A DNA stretch of 20,241 nt from Bacteroidetes bacterium UBA7688. GTDB lineage: Bacteria; Bacteroidota; Bacteroidia; Chitinophagales; Chitinophagaceae. The position numbers and the translations under genes are program-made. Where the stretch lies: contig DLGS01000292.1 of NCBI GenBank assembly GCA_002482815.1, forward strand, positions 1 to 20,241, written 5' to 3'. The stretch's first letter is position 1; every line of letters begins with the position of its first letter. Positions 1 to 6,173 of this stretch are shown piece after piece. Below the pieces are notes generated by a model. That model was not told the DNA's origin, ran no database searches, and worked only from the letters and a program-made list of their open reading frames with translations.

Positions 1-53
1 CCCTGCAAAAGCGCCAGGAAACAAGAAAGAAAAATGGTTTTCAGAAAGGACAT
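1..53 (-). CDS. 5' end of a secreted or membrane protein gene (partial, runs off left edge)
   Basis: Reading leftwards from an ATG whose first base is 53, the 17 visible codons give MSFLKTIFLSCFLALLQ. This is a charged start followed by a hydrophobic run, as in a Sec signal peptide, possibly a lipoprotein. There is no stop before the window edge. It starts 24 bp after the final stop of the DUF6624 gene on the same strand, so the two are probably co-transcribed. The mature protein lies outside the window and its function cannot be judged. Confidence rests only on the signal-peptide pattern and the spacing. Confidence 0.55.
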   Translation of the reverse strand, partial: MSFLKTIFLSCFLALLQ

Positions 54-77
54 ACCGGACGTATTATCGTATAAAAA

Positions 78-992
78 TTATTGTTTCGTTTTGGGCTCCC
101 ACTTAATATCCCAGCCCATCAGGTAATCAGCCAAAGGCTGCATCCCGATGGCTTTGCGCCATTCTTCCACTTTGCTTTCGTCCTCCAGTGTGCCAAGTTC
201 ATATTTGTTGGTTTTGTTATTAAAAATCACCTACGAGCCATATCGTTGGGGTTTGTTTTGGTCTACCTGGATGCGGTCGTACATCAGGGCATAGGCTGCC
301 CAATCTGCTTCTTTTTCTTCGCACAGCTTTTTGATAACAGGCAGATATTTTTTCTGCTTCTCCAGGTCGGAATGCTGGATGACAAGAAAGGCCGTTCCCG
401 CTGCATGCTTGCCCACCTGTGATACTTTTGGCCAGCCTTTTTTCGCTACCAGCGATTCCAGTTCTTTCTGATTTTGTTCGTTTATGCCTTCTTTCATTTT
501 CCAAAGCGCGTACACTACAGATGAGTTCCGGCCGATTTTTCTTTCGGCCAAGCCAATTTCGGCATAATAGGCCTGGTCCAGCGCGCGCATATGCCACAGT
601 TTTCGGGCATAGGCTTCGTCGGCAATGGGGTGATCATATTTGGTTTGAATAAGGTTCACCAGGTATTCTTCAAATGCCGGCCAGCGCTTGTCGTCTTTGA
701 GAGGAATAAAGTCAGGGTCTGTAAGCGGCAGCTCGGTGGAGTTGAGCCGGGCTGAATAATACAGGTATTTGAAGGCGCTGTCAGCCTGCCTTTCGACAGA
801 CAAAAGACAAGCCATATTATACACGTTCAGATAATCAAGCGAGTCTTGCAGAAACACCCGCTTATGCTCTTCGATACTCGCTTTTATCTCTCCGGCATGG
901 CTGAGGCTGTCCGCCTTGTTCAATTTGCCCTGTGCCCCTGCGCCCTGCGCCACAAACAAGAAAAGGCAAAGGCCCGCGATTTGTTTTTTCAT
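78..992 (-). pseudogene. DUF6624 family secreted protein with one in-frame amber codon
   Basis: From the ATG at 992 the protein begins with a signal peptide (MKKQIAGLCLFLFVAQGAGA). A helical region that resembles tetratricopeptide-type repeats follows, then the DUF6624 region with the signature 'DRIQVDQNKPQRYGS'. A TAG at 231-233 stops the frame there. The same frame then runs on without another stop for 50 codons, through GTLEDESKVEEWRKAIGMQP and PLADYLMGWDIKW, to a TAA at 78-80. That tail is what the family normally has after YGTQ/YGSQ, so the TAG sits where glutamine is expected, consistent with a single CAG-to-TAG change. The role of DUF6624 is unknown. A GTG start 72 bp further upstream is possible, but it would put residues ahead of the signal peptide. 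The gene is either a recent pseudogene, a truncated functional protein, or a sequencing error. Confidence 0.75.
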
Positions 993-1264
993 AAAAGATT
1001 TAGTTTTCTGGACAGCATATGTTGAAGAAAAGTGAAATATCGGCTTTGTAAATGTAACAAGCACGACGATTCATATTATCCCTTTGCTGCAATTTTATAG
1101 TCAAGTGTCACAGTAGCGCCACAAAAAAATTTTTAATACAGCGAATTGTATTTATTATTTATATTGGCACTTTATTGACATTTCCTATACAAAACCTTAA
1201 GTTATAAAATTAGCGATTTTTATATCCTATTTTTAATTTAGCACTACACCAAAAAAATGACGCT

Positions 1265-1477
1265 ATGTTCACAACAGTAGTAATCTTCGATAACAACATC
1301 GAAGAATCAAGAGAAATCGATTTTCTCATCCTCCCCAAAATCGGTGAAACCATAGCCTATGGCGATGAAGACACCAAATATTACAGGGTGGAAAACATCG
1401 TGCATTCGATAGACTCGGCCAGCAACAAGGGCAGCCAACAGCTGAATATCTATGCTTCCAAAATCTGTGGAAACTAA
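1265..1477 (+). CDS. Small conserved-looking hypothetical protein (70 aa)
   Basis: The protein is acidic, has no signal peptide or membrane segment, and looks beta-rich. It begins MFTTVVIFDNNIEESREIDF, followed by a 'LPKIGETIAYGDEDTKYYRV' stretch and an 'ENIVHSIDS' segment. The pattern of a short strand, a GD/GE turn and then a YxVxxVxHxI strand suggests a small beta-barrel, but I do not recognise a named family. It has its own intergenic region (993-1264, AT-rich, otherwise empty) shared with the divergent DUF6624 gene. A near-match to the -7 box (TAATTTAG, 1234-1241) lies 23 bp upstream. A good terminator follows at 1527-1553, so it appears to be a one-gene unit. Confidence 0.7.
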   Translation: MFTTVVIFDNNIEESREIDFLILPKIGETIAYGDEDTKYYRVENIVHSIDSASNKGSQQLNIYASKICGN

Positions 1478-1526
1478 TCAGCCGGAGGCTTATCTCCATT
1501 TTTACTATAATTAAAACCAAGAAAGA

Positions 1527-1553
1527 AGCGGGGGCAAGTAGCCTCCGCTTTTT
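1527..1553 (+). terminator. Rho-independent terminator after the 70-aa gene
   Basis: A 9-bp stem (AGCGGGGGC at 1527-1535 with GCCTCCGCT at 1541-1549, one G-U pair) closes a 5-base loop AAGTA. A run of five T follows (1549-1553). It lies 50 bp after the stop of the 70-aa gene. Confidence 0.8.
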
Positions 1554-1586
1554 GCTTGGCGCAGATGGCAGCTGCCGCTGCACAAA

Positions 1587-1685
1587 ATGAAATCCATTAA
1601 TCAGCTGAACGAAAAACTAAAGAAACTAAGCCCCGAGCAGATAGCCGCCCTGGACAAACTGGCGGATGAGCAGGGGGAAGGGTGA
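1587..1685 (+). CDS. Possible small protein (32 aa)
   Basis: ATG at 1587 opens a 32-codon frame that ends in TGA at 1683-1685. The product starts MKSINQLNEKLKKLSPEQ and continues IAALDKLADEQGEG. It is strongly amphipathic and predicted helical, with the phrase 'LSPEQIAALDKLAD' like the tail helices of many regulators. It lies between the terminator at 1527-1553 and the next gene. No clear promoter or ribosome binding site is visible. It could be a real small protein, the tail of a lost gene, or a chance frame. Confidence 0.3.
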   Translation: MKSINQLNEKLKKLSPEQIAALDKLADEQGEG

Positions 1686-1733
1686 GGTGGTTTTTTGGTA
1701 ACTTGTGCGAGGATGAGCTAAGCTACATACAGA

Positions 1734-2744
1734 ATGAAAACATTAATAACAACAATCACTCTTTTAATTTTGAGTGGTAATACTTTTGGCCAGATTATTT
1801 CTGAGAAAATTAAAACCTCACATTATTTTAATGGAAAGCTCGCTTGGAAAAAGAAGGAGGGTAAGTATTACGATATTTACGGAAATCTCATTAAAGAGGT
1901 GTCGATGGATGCAGAGTGCGGAGAACCGAATGTAGACGTTTTTGAATACTATTATGACTCAAGTAACAGGCTTACTAATAAAGTATTTTATGCCAGAGGT
2001 TCCTATCGTACCAAAGAAACTTTGATTTGGAGGCCAATAAGTAAAATAGATTCAAATGTCTATGAATATAATAAAGAAGGTTTGTTGTCAATAGAGAAGG
2101 AGTTTATTTATAGTTGTGATTTTGAAAAAGCTGATGTCAGTGAATATTTTTATGAGAATAAAAAATTAGTAAGAAAATATTGCTTAACGGAATGTAGTCA
2201 AGGACCCGGATCTCATATGTTTCCTTTCAATTTCCCCACTTATTTCACCTACGATATTAATGATTCATTAATTTGTAAAAAGGTAATGGAGGCAAAAGAC
2301 ACAACTAAGATTTGGTATATGAAAGAATACGATTATCTAACTATTCCAAACGGCAAAATATTCAAGCATTACTATAAAAAAGGGGATAGCTTAAAATTGG
2401 AGTACTATGACATTTCTCAAGATTTTTTTGATTCGACTGGACAAAAAATAATGACGGCATATAAGAATGAAGTAAGCAGAGACTATAGCACTACGTCTAA
2501 CTATAACACCTTCTATAAGTATAATAACAGAAAGCAACTGATTGAGGAATACAGTAAAAATAATGAGTCTGAAATTTTTTCAAGGATCAAATATAAATAT
2601 TTTAAAAACGGCAGGATGCGTACGGAGAAAGAATATGAATGGAATGATAAAAACAAGCTTAAGTTAAGGTTGTTTATTCAATACAAATATTTATCACTGC
2701 GCAGCGTTGATAGTGTTCCGAAAGGAGTCCCCAGTTATCCGTAG
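1734..2744 (+). CDS. Secreted protein with RHS/YD-like short repeats, function unknown
   Basis: The 336-residue protein opens with a Sec signal peptide (MKTLITTITLLILSGNTFG, cleavage probably before Q20) and has no lipobox. The mature part is rich in Tyr, Lys, Asn and Glu. It repeats a loose pattern of an aromatic strand, a turn with D/N-x-x-G/N, then 'L' and a charged strand, for example 'YYYDSSNRLTNKVFY', 'YEYNKEGLLSIEKEF', 'FYKYNNRKQLIEEYSK' and 'IKYKYFKNGRMRTEKEY'. Such beta-hairpin repeats resemble YD/RHS or MORN-like secreted proteins of Bacteroidota. The repeat class is inferred from pattern, not from a match. The gene is visibly more AT-rich than its neighbours, which could mean transfer. 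Its TAG stop lies inside the first bases of the 39-bp dispersed repeat at 2741. Confidence 0.8.
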   Translation: MKTLITTITLLILSGNTFGQIISEKIKTSHYFNGKLAWKKKEGKYYDIYGNLIKEVSMDAECGEPNVDVFEYYYDSSNRLTNKVFYARGSYRTKETLIWRPISKIDSNVYEYNKEGLLSIEKEFIYSCDFEKADVSEYFYENKKLVRKYCLTECSQGPGSHMFPFNFPTYFTYDINDSLICKKVMEAKDTTKIWYMKEYDYLTIPNGKIFKHYYKKGDSLKLEYYDISQDFFDSTGQKIMTAYKNEVSRDYSTTSNYNTFYKYNNRKQLIEEYSKNNESEIFSRIKYKYFKNGRMRTEKEYEWNDKNKLKLRLFIQYKYLSLRSVDSVPKGVPSYP

Positions 2745-2779
2745 CATACTTATCCACATGCAGCTCTTCAAAGTTTGTA
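2741..2779 (+). repeat. 39-bp direct repeat, copy 1
   Basis: It begins GTAGCATACTTATCCACATG and ends CAAAGTTTGTA. It matches 3835-3873 at 35 of 39 positions (differences at repeat positions 11, 25, 28 and 33). It overlaps the stop codon of the 336-aa gene and is followed directly by the palindromic element at 2783. Confidence 0.85.
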
Positions 2780-2782
2780 TTA

Positions 2783-2893
2783 GTCTGAATCAGGATTTTG
2801 AGGATTAAAAGATATACAGGATTGAGGCAATGGATAGAGGATTAAAACCAAAAATCATGACCATCCACCCACCCTGTAAATTCTGATTCAGAC
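2783..2893. repeat. Degenerate palindromic intergenic element (about 111 bp)
   Basis: The ends are a perfect 11-bp inverted repeat: GTCTGAATCAG at 2783-2793 and CTGATTCAGAC at 2883-2893. Inside, AGGATT occurs four times (2792, 2801, 2818, 2838) and the arms pair only partly. I recall elements with GTCTGAATCAG ends and repeated GGATT as dispersed intergenic palindromes in Bacteroidota and other phyla. That comparison is from memory. The rest of the 2745-2985 spacer shows nothing else. Confidence 0.65.
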
Positions 2894-2985
2894 AAAGTAT
2901 GCGTTAAGATTGCCCTTGATTGGGTTGCCGGATAAACGAAATACTATTTTATCTCCAATCACGTTAACAACTAAAACCATCAAAT

Positions 2986-3399
2986 ATGAAAACACCGAAC
3001 AAAATTATTTCCCTCCTTGCTGTTGTCGTATTGCTGATTATTTCATCTTGCAACAAAGCCAATTTTGAAACCGGCATCAAAGGAAAGGTAGAATATGGAG
3101 AGGGCGATTGTATGCCCTTCGTTGGCCAGGCCCCGGACAAGCAGTATTGGTACTATAAGGGCGACATGTATTTTATACTAAAGTCCGAACTGGACAAGCT
3201 TGGCAATGGCGATTTCGAAGCACTCAGGAAAAGAAGCATAAAAGATAAAGTGACAAACGGAAAACTGGCCGTGGCCCTGCGCCCGGAAACGTATGTTGTG
3301 ATGCCGGAAGATGTTCATGCACTCAATTATGTAGTCACCATCAAAGCCGGCGAAGTGCTGAGTAAAGATTTTAAATTCTGGAAATGCACATCGTATTAG
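2986..3399 (+). CDS. Putative lipoprotein (137 aa), function unknown
   Basis: The N-terminus is a type II signal peptide: MKTPNK, then a hydrophobic run ending IISSC, with the lipidated cysteine at residue 22. The mature part starts 'GIKGKVEYGEGDCMP', which looks like the first strand of a small beta-sandwich of the carboxypeptidase-regulatory type often carried by Bacteroidota surface proteins. The end 'NYVVTIKAGEVLSKDFKFWKC' is again beta-rich. Two cysteines (in GDCMP and WKCTSY) could form a disulfide. The domain assignment is a guess from pattern. Together with the DUF4180 gene it is bracketed by the two copies of the 39-bp repeat. Confidence 0.75.
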   Translation: MKTPNKIISLLAVVVLLIISSCNKANFETGIKGKVEYGEGDCMPFVGQAPDKQYWYYKGDMYFILKSELDKLGNGDFEALRKRSIKDKVTNGKLAVALRPETYVVMPEDVHALNYVVTIKAGEVLSKDFKFWKCTSY

Positions 3400-3444
3400 G
3401 CCCTCTTAATTTTGGTAAGAAAACAAAGGCGTAAAAACGAAAAA

Positions 3445-3804
3445 ATGAAAATAGAAGCACACCATATAAACAACACAAAAATAGCCGAAGTTATTTCCGA
3501 CGAAACGATCATTAATACAACTGAAGACGGAGTGGACTTACTAGGAAACCTGTACTACCAGGACTATGACAGAATTGTAATCCATGAAAAAAACATCACA
3601 CCGGATTTTTTCGATTTAAAAAATGGAATTGCAGGAGAAATTCTTCAAAAATTTTCTACCTACCGGGTTCGTTTGGCCATAGTGGGCGACTTCTCTAAAT
3701 ACAGGAACAAAAGTTTGAATGATTTCATGTATGAAAGCAACAAAGGCAGACACATCAACTTTGTCAATTCAACGACAGAGGCCTTACGAATTCTGTCAAC
3801 GTAA
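3445..3804 (+). CDS. DUF4180 domain protein
   Basis: The 119-residue product matches the DUF4180 pattern along its whole length: 'IAEVISDETIINTTEDGVDL', 'YYQDYDRIVIHEKNITPDFF', 'GEILQKFSTYRVRLAIVGDF' and 'YESNKGRHINFVNS'. The fold of this family is thought to be STAS-like, and its function is not established. There is no signal peptide, so it should be cytoplasmic. The ATG at 3445 starts at the usual family N-terminus; an upstream TTG at 3412 would add a basic tail not seen in the family. It lies 45 bp after the lipoprotein gene, without a terminator between them. The second copy of the 39-bp repeat follows 30 bp after its stop. Confidence 0.85.
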   Translation: MKIEAHHINNTKIAEVISDETIINTTEDGVDLLGNLYYQDYDRIVIHEKNITPDFFDLKNGIAGEILQKFSTYRVRLAIVGDFSKYRNKSLNDFMYESNKGRHINFVNSTTEALRILST

Positions 3805-3834
3805 TGAAATCATATTGTATCTCTGCCGCTCTCG

Positions 3835-3895
3835 GTAGCATACTCATCCACATGCAGCGCTGCAAAATTTGTAAATTTGTCTGCATAAAGATTTT
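3835..3895 (+). repeat. 39-bp direct repeat, copy 2, with a trace of the palindromic element
   Basis: Bases 3835-3873 match 2741-2779 at 35 of 39 positions. Homology seems to continue after a 3-base length difference: GTCTGCATAAAGATTTT at 3879-3895 matches GTCTGAATCAGGATTTT at 2783-2799 in 14 of 17 positions. No right-hand arm is present here. This copy also contains a perfect 12-bp palindrome, TGCAGCGCTGCA (3853-3864), which is imperfect in copy 1. Confidence 0.8.
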
Positions 3896-3927
3896 ATCAA
3901 ACACTCATACAAACCAAAACCAACGAT

Positions 3928-4470
3928 ATGCGAAAACTGGCACTTTTCATAGCGACCAGCCTGGACGGTTACATTGCCAAGCCAAACGATGATTTAAGCT
4001 TTCTGAAACTGGTTGAAAAAGAAGGCGAAGATTATGGTTATGCAGCATTTACGGCCAACATCGACACCATCATTCTGGGCAGAAAAACCTACGATTATGT
4101 ACTGAAAGAAATTGGCGCTGCGCATTACGACAACGGGCAAAGAGACGTTTATGTAATCACCCGCACGGAAAAACCGTCCGCAGGAAGAACAAGCTTTTAC
4201 ACCGGAGCATTGACAGAGCTGCTTGGTCGCCTGAAAGCTGAACCGGGCAAAAATATTTACTGTGACGGTGGTGCAGAAGTCATAAACGAACTTTTGCAGC
4301 ATGACCTGATAGATGAACTCACCATTTCAGTTATACCTGTTTTGTTAGGTTCGGGGACAAGACTTTTTAAAGACGGCCGGCCGGAACAGCAACTCCAACT
4401 TGTGAGCGCGAAATCTTTCGACACCGGTTTAACACAATTGCATTACAAACGAATGAGGCCTGAGGCGTAA
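3928..4470 (+). CDS. Dihydrofolate reductase / RibD C-terminal family protein
   Basis: The 180-residue protein has the RibD_C/DHFR-like fold: 'LALFIATSLDGYIA' at the N-terminus, 'IDTIILGRKTYDYV' (nucleotide-binding region), and the C-terminal 'NIYCDGGAEVINELLQHDLI' followed by 'DELTISVIPVLLGSGTRLF'. It is a NADPH-dependent reductase-like protein of the YwjB/YyaP type. The physiological substrate of these stand-alone members is mostly unknown, and it is probably not the housekeeping folA. The length is normal for the family and no signal peptide is present. The DUF1579-like gene follows 24 bp downstream on the same strand, suggesting one transcript. Confidence 0.88.
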   Translation: MRKLALFIATSLDGYIAKPNDDLSFLKLVEKEGEDYGYAAFTANIDTIILGRKTYDYVLKEIGAAHYDNGQRDVYVITRTEKPSAGRTSFYTGALTELLGRLKAEPGKNIYCDGGAEVINELLQHDLIDELTISVIPVLLGSGTRLFKDGRPEQQLQLVSAKSFDTGLTQLHYKRMRPEA

Positions 4471-4494
4471 ATTACAGTCTGAAAAACAAACCGA

Positions 4495-4953
4495 ATGGCA
4501 AAGCAAAAAACTACTCCCGCAAAACCAGACAGCCATCTGGAGAAACTCGAATTTCTGATTGGTAGCTGGCACACCCAAGGTGAGGTTTTGCAGGATGGTT
4601 CAAATGCATCTCTGCAGATTAGTGGCATGGATACTTATGAGTGGGTTTCCGGCGGATGTTTCATCCTTCATCGGGTGGATGTTTTTATGGGAAAGGAAAG
4701 AACAGAAGCCGTGGAGATCATCGGCTATGATGAAAGCCGCAAATCGTTTTTCATGAAATCGTTTGATAACCAATGCGCAGAAACATTGATGTATGCATTT
4801 GTGGAAAAAGCAGGTGTGCTGAAATTTGGAGACAACAAAATGAAATCTGTACTCAGCGTCAGCAAAGATGGAAACACGATGCATGCGAAATGGGAACAAT
4901 CAAAAAACGGCAAGGATTGGGAACCCTGGATGAAGCTTGAATTTAAGAAGTGA
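4495..4953 (+). CDS. DUF1579-like protein
   Basis: The 152-residue protein shows the pattern of DUF1579 and related calycin-like small barrels: 'LEKLEFLIGSWHTQGEV' near the N-terminus, 'YEWVSGGCFILHRVDVFMG', a central 'AVEIIGYDESRKSFFMKSFD', and 'MHAKWEQSKNGKDWEPWMKL' at the end. Such proteins are cytoplasmic and bind small hydrophobic ligands in some relatives; no enzymatic role is established here. It follows the DHFR-like gene by 24 bp. Its last 11 codons plus stop (4921-4953) are duplicated at 5491-5523, a sign of rearrangement just downstream. Confidence 0.78.
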   Translation: MAKQKTTPAKPDSHLEKLEFLIGSWHTQGEVLQDGSNASLQISGMDTYEWVSGGCFILHRVDVFMGKERTEAVEIIGYDESRKSFFMKSFDNQCAETLMYAFVEKAGVLKFGDNKMKSVLSVSKDGNTMHAKWEQSKNGKDWEPWMKLEFKK

Positions 4954-5031
4954 GCCACTGCCAGTGATGTTCGGAACGTCCCGGAAGCAGCCTAAACCAG
5001 AGACGAAAAAATGTAACCTTTAATCCATTAT

Positions 5032-5469
5032 ATGAGCAAACAAATTTTTAAAACCACGCTCCAATTATTTGCTTTTCTATTGCTGATTTCAGCAACGGTG
5101 AGTTGCCAAAATGGGAGCAAAACAAAAAGCACCGAAAGTTCTGTTTCGGCAACAGAGACAATACCGGACTCTGTTGTTCAGTTTTTAATTACTTCAGCAT
5201 CCGATGATTTTCGTCATCACCGGCCACCTGTGGCAATTGATTTCCGAAATGTAAAAATTGGCTTTATTGCATCACCGCAAAATGGAAAATTATATGTTTT
5301 GTGTGGCGAATTCCTTTCGGAAGAAAACAGGGAGTGGTCCGAATTTACCACGATTAAAACGTCCGGATATGAACAATATCTTGGCAAAACGCTTTTTTGC
5401 CAGGATGCTACTTTTGTTCTTGAAGACGAAATGTTTTCAAAGGAATTAAAAAGCAGATTAATGCAATAA
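5032..5469 (+). CDS. Putative lipoprotein (145 aa), function unknown
   Basis: A lipoprotein signal is clear: MSKQIFKTTLQLFAFLLLIS followed by ATVSC, with the lipidated cysteine at residue 25 and a Ser/Thr/Lys-rich linker after it. The rest (about residues 45-145) looks like one compact alpha/beta domain: 'VVQFLITSASDDFRHHRPP', 'FRNVKIGFIASPQNGKLYVL', 'GEFLSEENREWSEFTTIKTS'. I do not recognise a named family. The whole gene lies between the real 3' end of the DUF1579-like gene and a duplicate of that 3' end, so it may have arrived with the rearrangement. Confidence 0.75.
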   Translation: MSKQIFKTTLQLFAFLLLISATVSCQNGSKTKSTESSVSATETIPDSVVQFLITSASDDFRHHRPPVAIDFRNVKIGFIASPQNGKLYVLCGEFLSEENREWSEFTTIKTSGYEQYLGKTLFCQDATFVLEDEMFSKELKSRLMQ

Positions 5470-5481
5470 ATAAACACCTTA

Positions 5482-5523
5482 ATGGCATCCGAACCCTGGA
5501 TGAAGCTTGAGTTTATGAAGTGA
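5482..5523 (+). pseudogene. Orphan duplicate of the 3' end of the DUF1579-like gene
   Basis: Bases 5491-5523 match 4921-4953 at 31 of 33 positions, including the TGA stop. They encode EPWMKLEFMK against EPWMKLEFKK in the intact gene. The copy is preceded in frame by ATG GCA TCC, giving a 13-codon mini-frame from 5482 that is unlikely to be a gene. The similarity ends abruptly upstream of GAACCC and downstream of TGA. The copy is either the remains of a second, mostly deleted paralogue or the far junction of an insertion that duplicated a gene 3' end. Confidence 0.75.
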
Positions 5524-5583
5524 CATTACAAGACCCAAAGGAAAAGTTTAGTCTAAAAGAAGAAAATAAGAAAACGACTCAAA

Positions 5584-6150
5584 ATGGCGAAACAACAAAA
5601 AATAAAAGAATACAACAGGATGCTACAAAAGCGTATTGATAAGAAATCCTTTGTAAAAATATACAGGACCGTTTGCGGTAAAGAAGAGAATTTATCCGGT
5701 TTCATTTTAGCCATGTCGGAAGCGTTTTTATTAATTCAACTTGACTTTGACTTTACCCTTAATGGCTATGTGATCATAAAGTTAAACGATTTTGATAGTC
5801 TCAGGCACTCAAGCTATGAGCGCACGCAGAAAAGAATTTTCAAAGCCGAAGGCATTCTGGATGCGGCTTATGGCTTTGACAAAGCCTTGCCATTAAGCAA
5901 TTGGGCCGATATTTTAAAAGCATTGAGGGATTATGACCAGCATGTTATCATAGAGAATGTTAATAAAGACAACCTTGACTTCTGGATAGGGGAAATAACT
6001 AAGGTAACCGACAAAAATGTCAGTATCCATAATTATAATCCTGACGGAGAGCTGGACAAAAAGCCGAAGAAAATTAAGCTGAACACTATTAGCAGTATAA
6101 AATTTGGTGACACCTATTCGAGTACTTTTCGTAAGTACCTAAAACAATAA
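5584..6150 (+). CDS. Hypothetical protein (188 aa) with two similar beta-rich halves
   Basis: After a basic N-terminus (MAKQQKIKEYNRMLQKRIDK) come two regions with the same layout. The first is 'GKEENLSGFILAMSEAFLLI' then 'YVIIKLNDFDSLR'. The second is 'KDNLDFWIGEITKVTDKNVS' then 'KKIKLNTISSIKFGDTY'. Each has a strand pair, a spacer and a strand ending in I-x-x-I/D, like two Sm-type or SH3-like small barrels joined by a helical linker (about residues 85-115). This reading is inference, and I do not recognise a named family. It is cytoplasmic, with no signal peptide. It ends 23 bp before the methionine aminopeptidase gene with no terminator between, so transcription may run through. Confidence 0.75.
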   Translation: MAKQQKIKEYNRMLQKRIDKKSFVKIYRTVCGKEENLSGFILAMSEAFLLIQLDFDFTLNGYVIIKLNDFDSLRHSSYERTQKRIFKAEGILDAAYGFDKALPLSNWADILKALRDYDQHVIIENVNKDNLDFWIGEITKVTDKNVSIHNYNPDGELDKKPKKIKLNTISSIKFGDTYSSTFRKYLKQ

Positions 6151-6173
6151 CTTTACAGCATAAAAAAGAAACC

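Noticed and set aside
231..233. TAG read as an amino acid (code reassignment or suppression)
   Set aside because: Other genes in the window, including map, end in TAG without family sequence after it. One isolated TAG at a Gln position is better explained by a point mutation or error.
1175..1208. TTGACA at 1175-1180 and TATAAA at 1203-1208 as a sigma-70 style promoter
   Set aside because: The spacing is 22 bp and Bacteroidota do not use the -35/-10 consensus of Proteobacteria. The region is simply AT-rich.
4954..5031. Terminator after the DUF1579-like gene (CACTGCCAGTG)
   Set aside because: The stem is only a few base pairs and no T-run follows.
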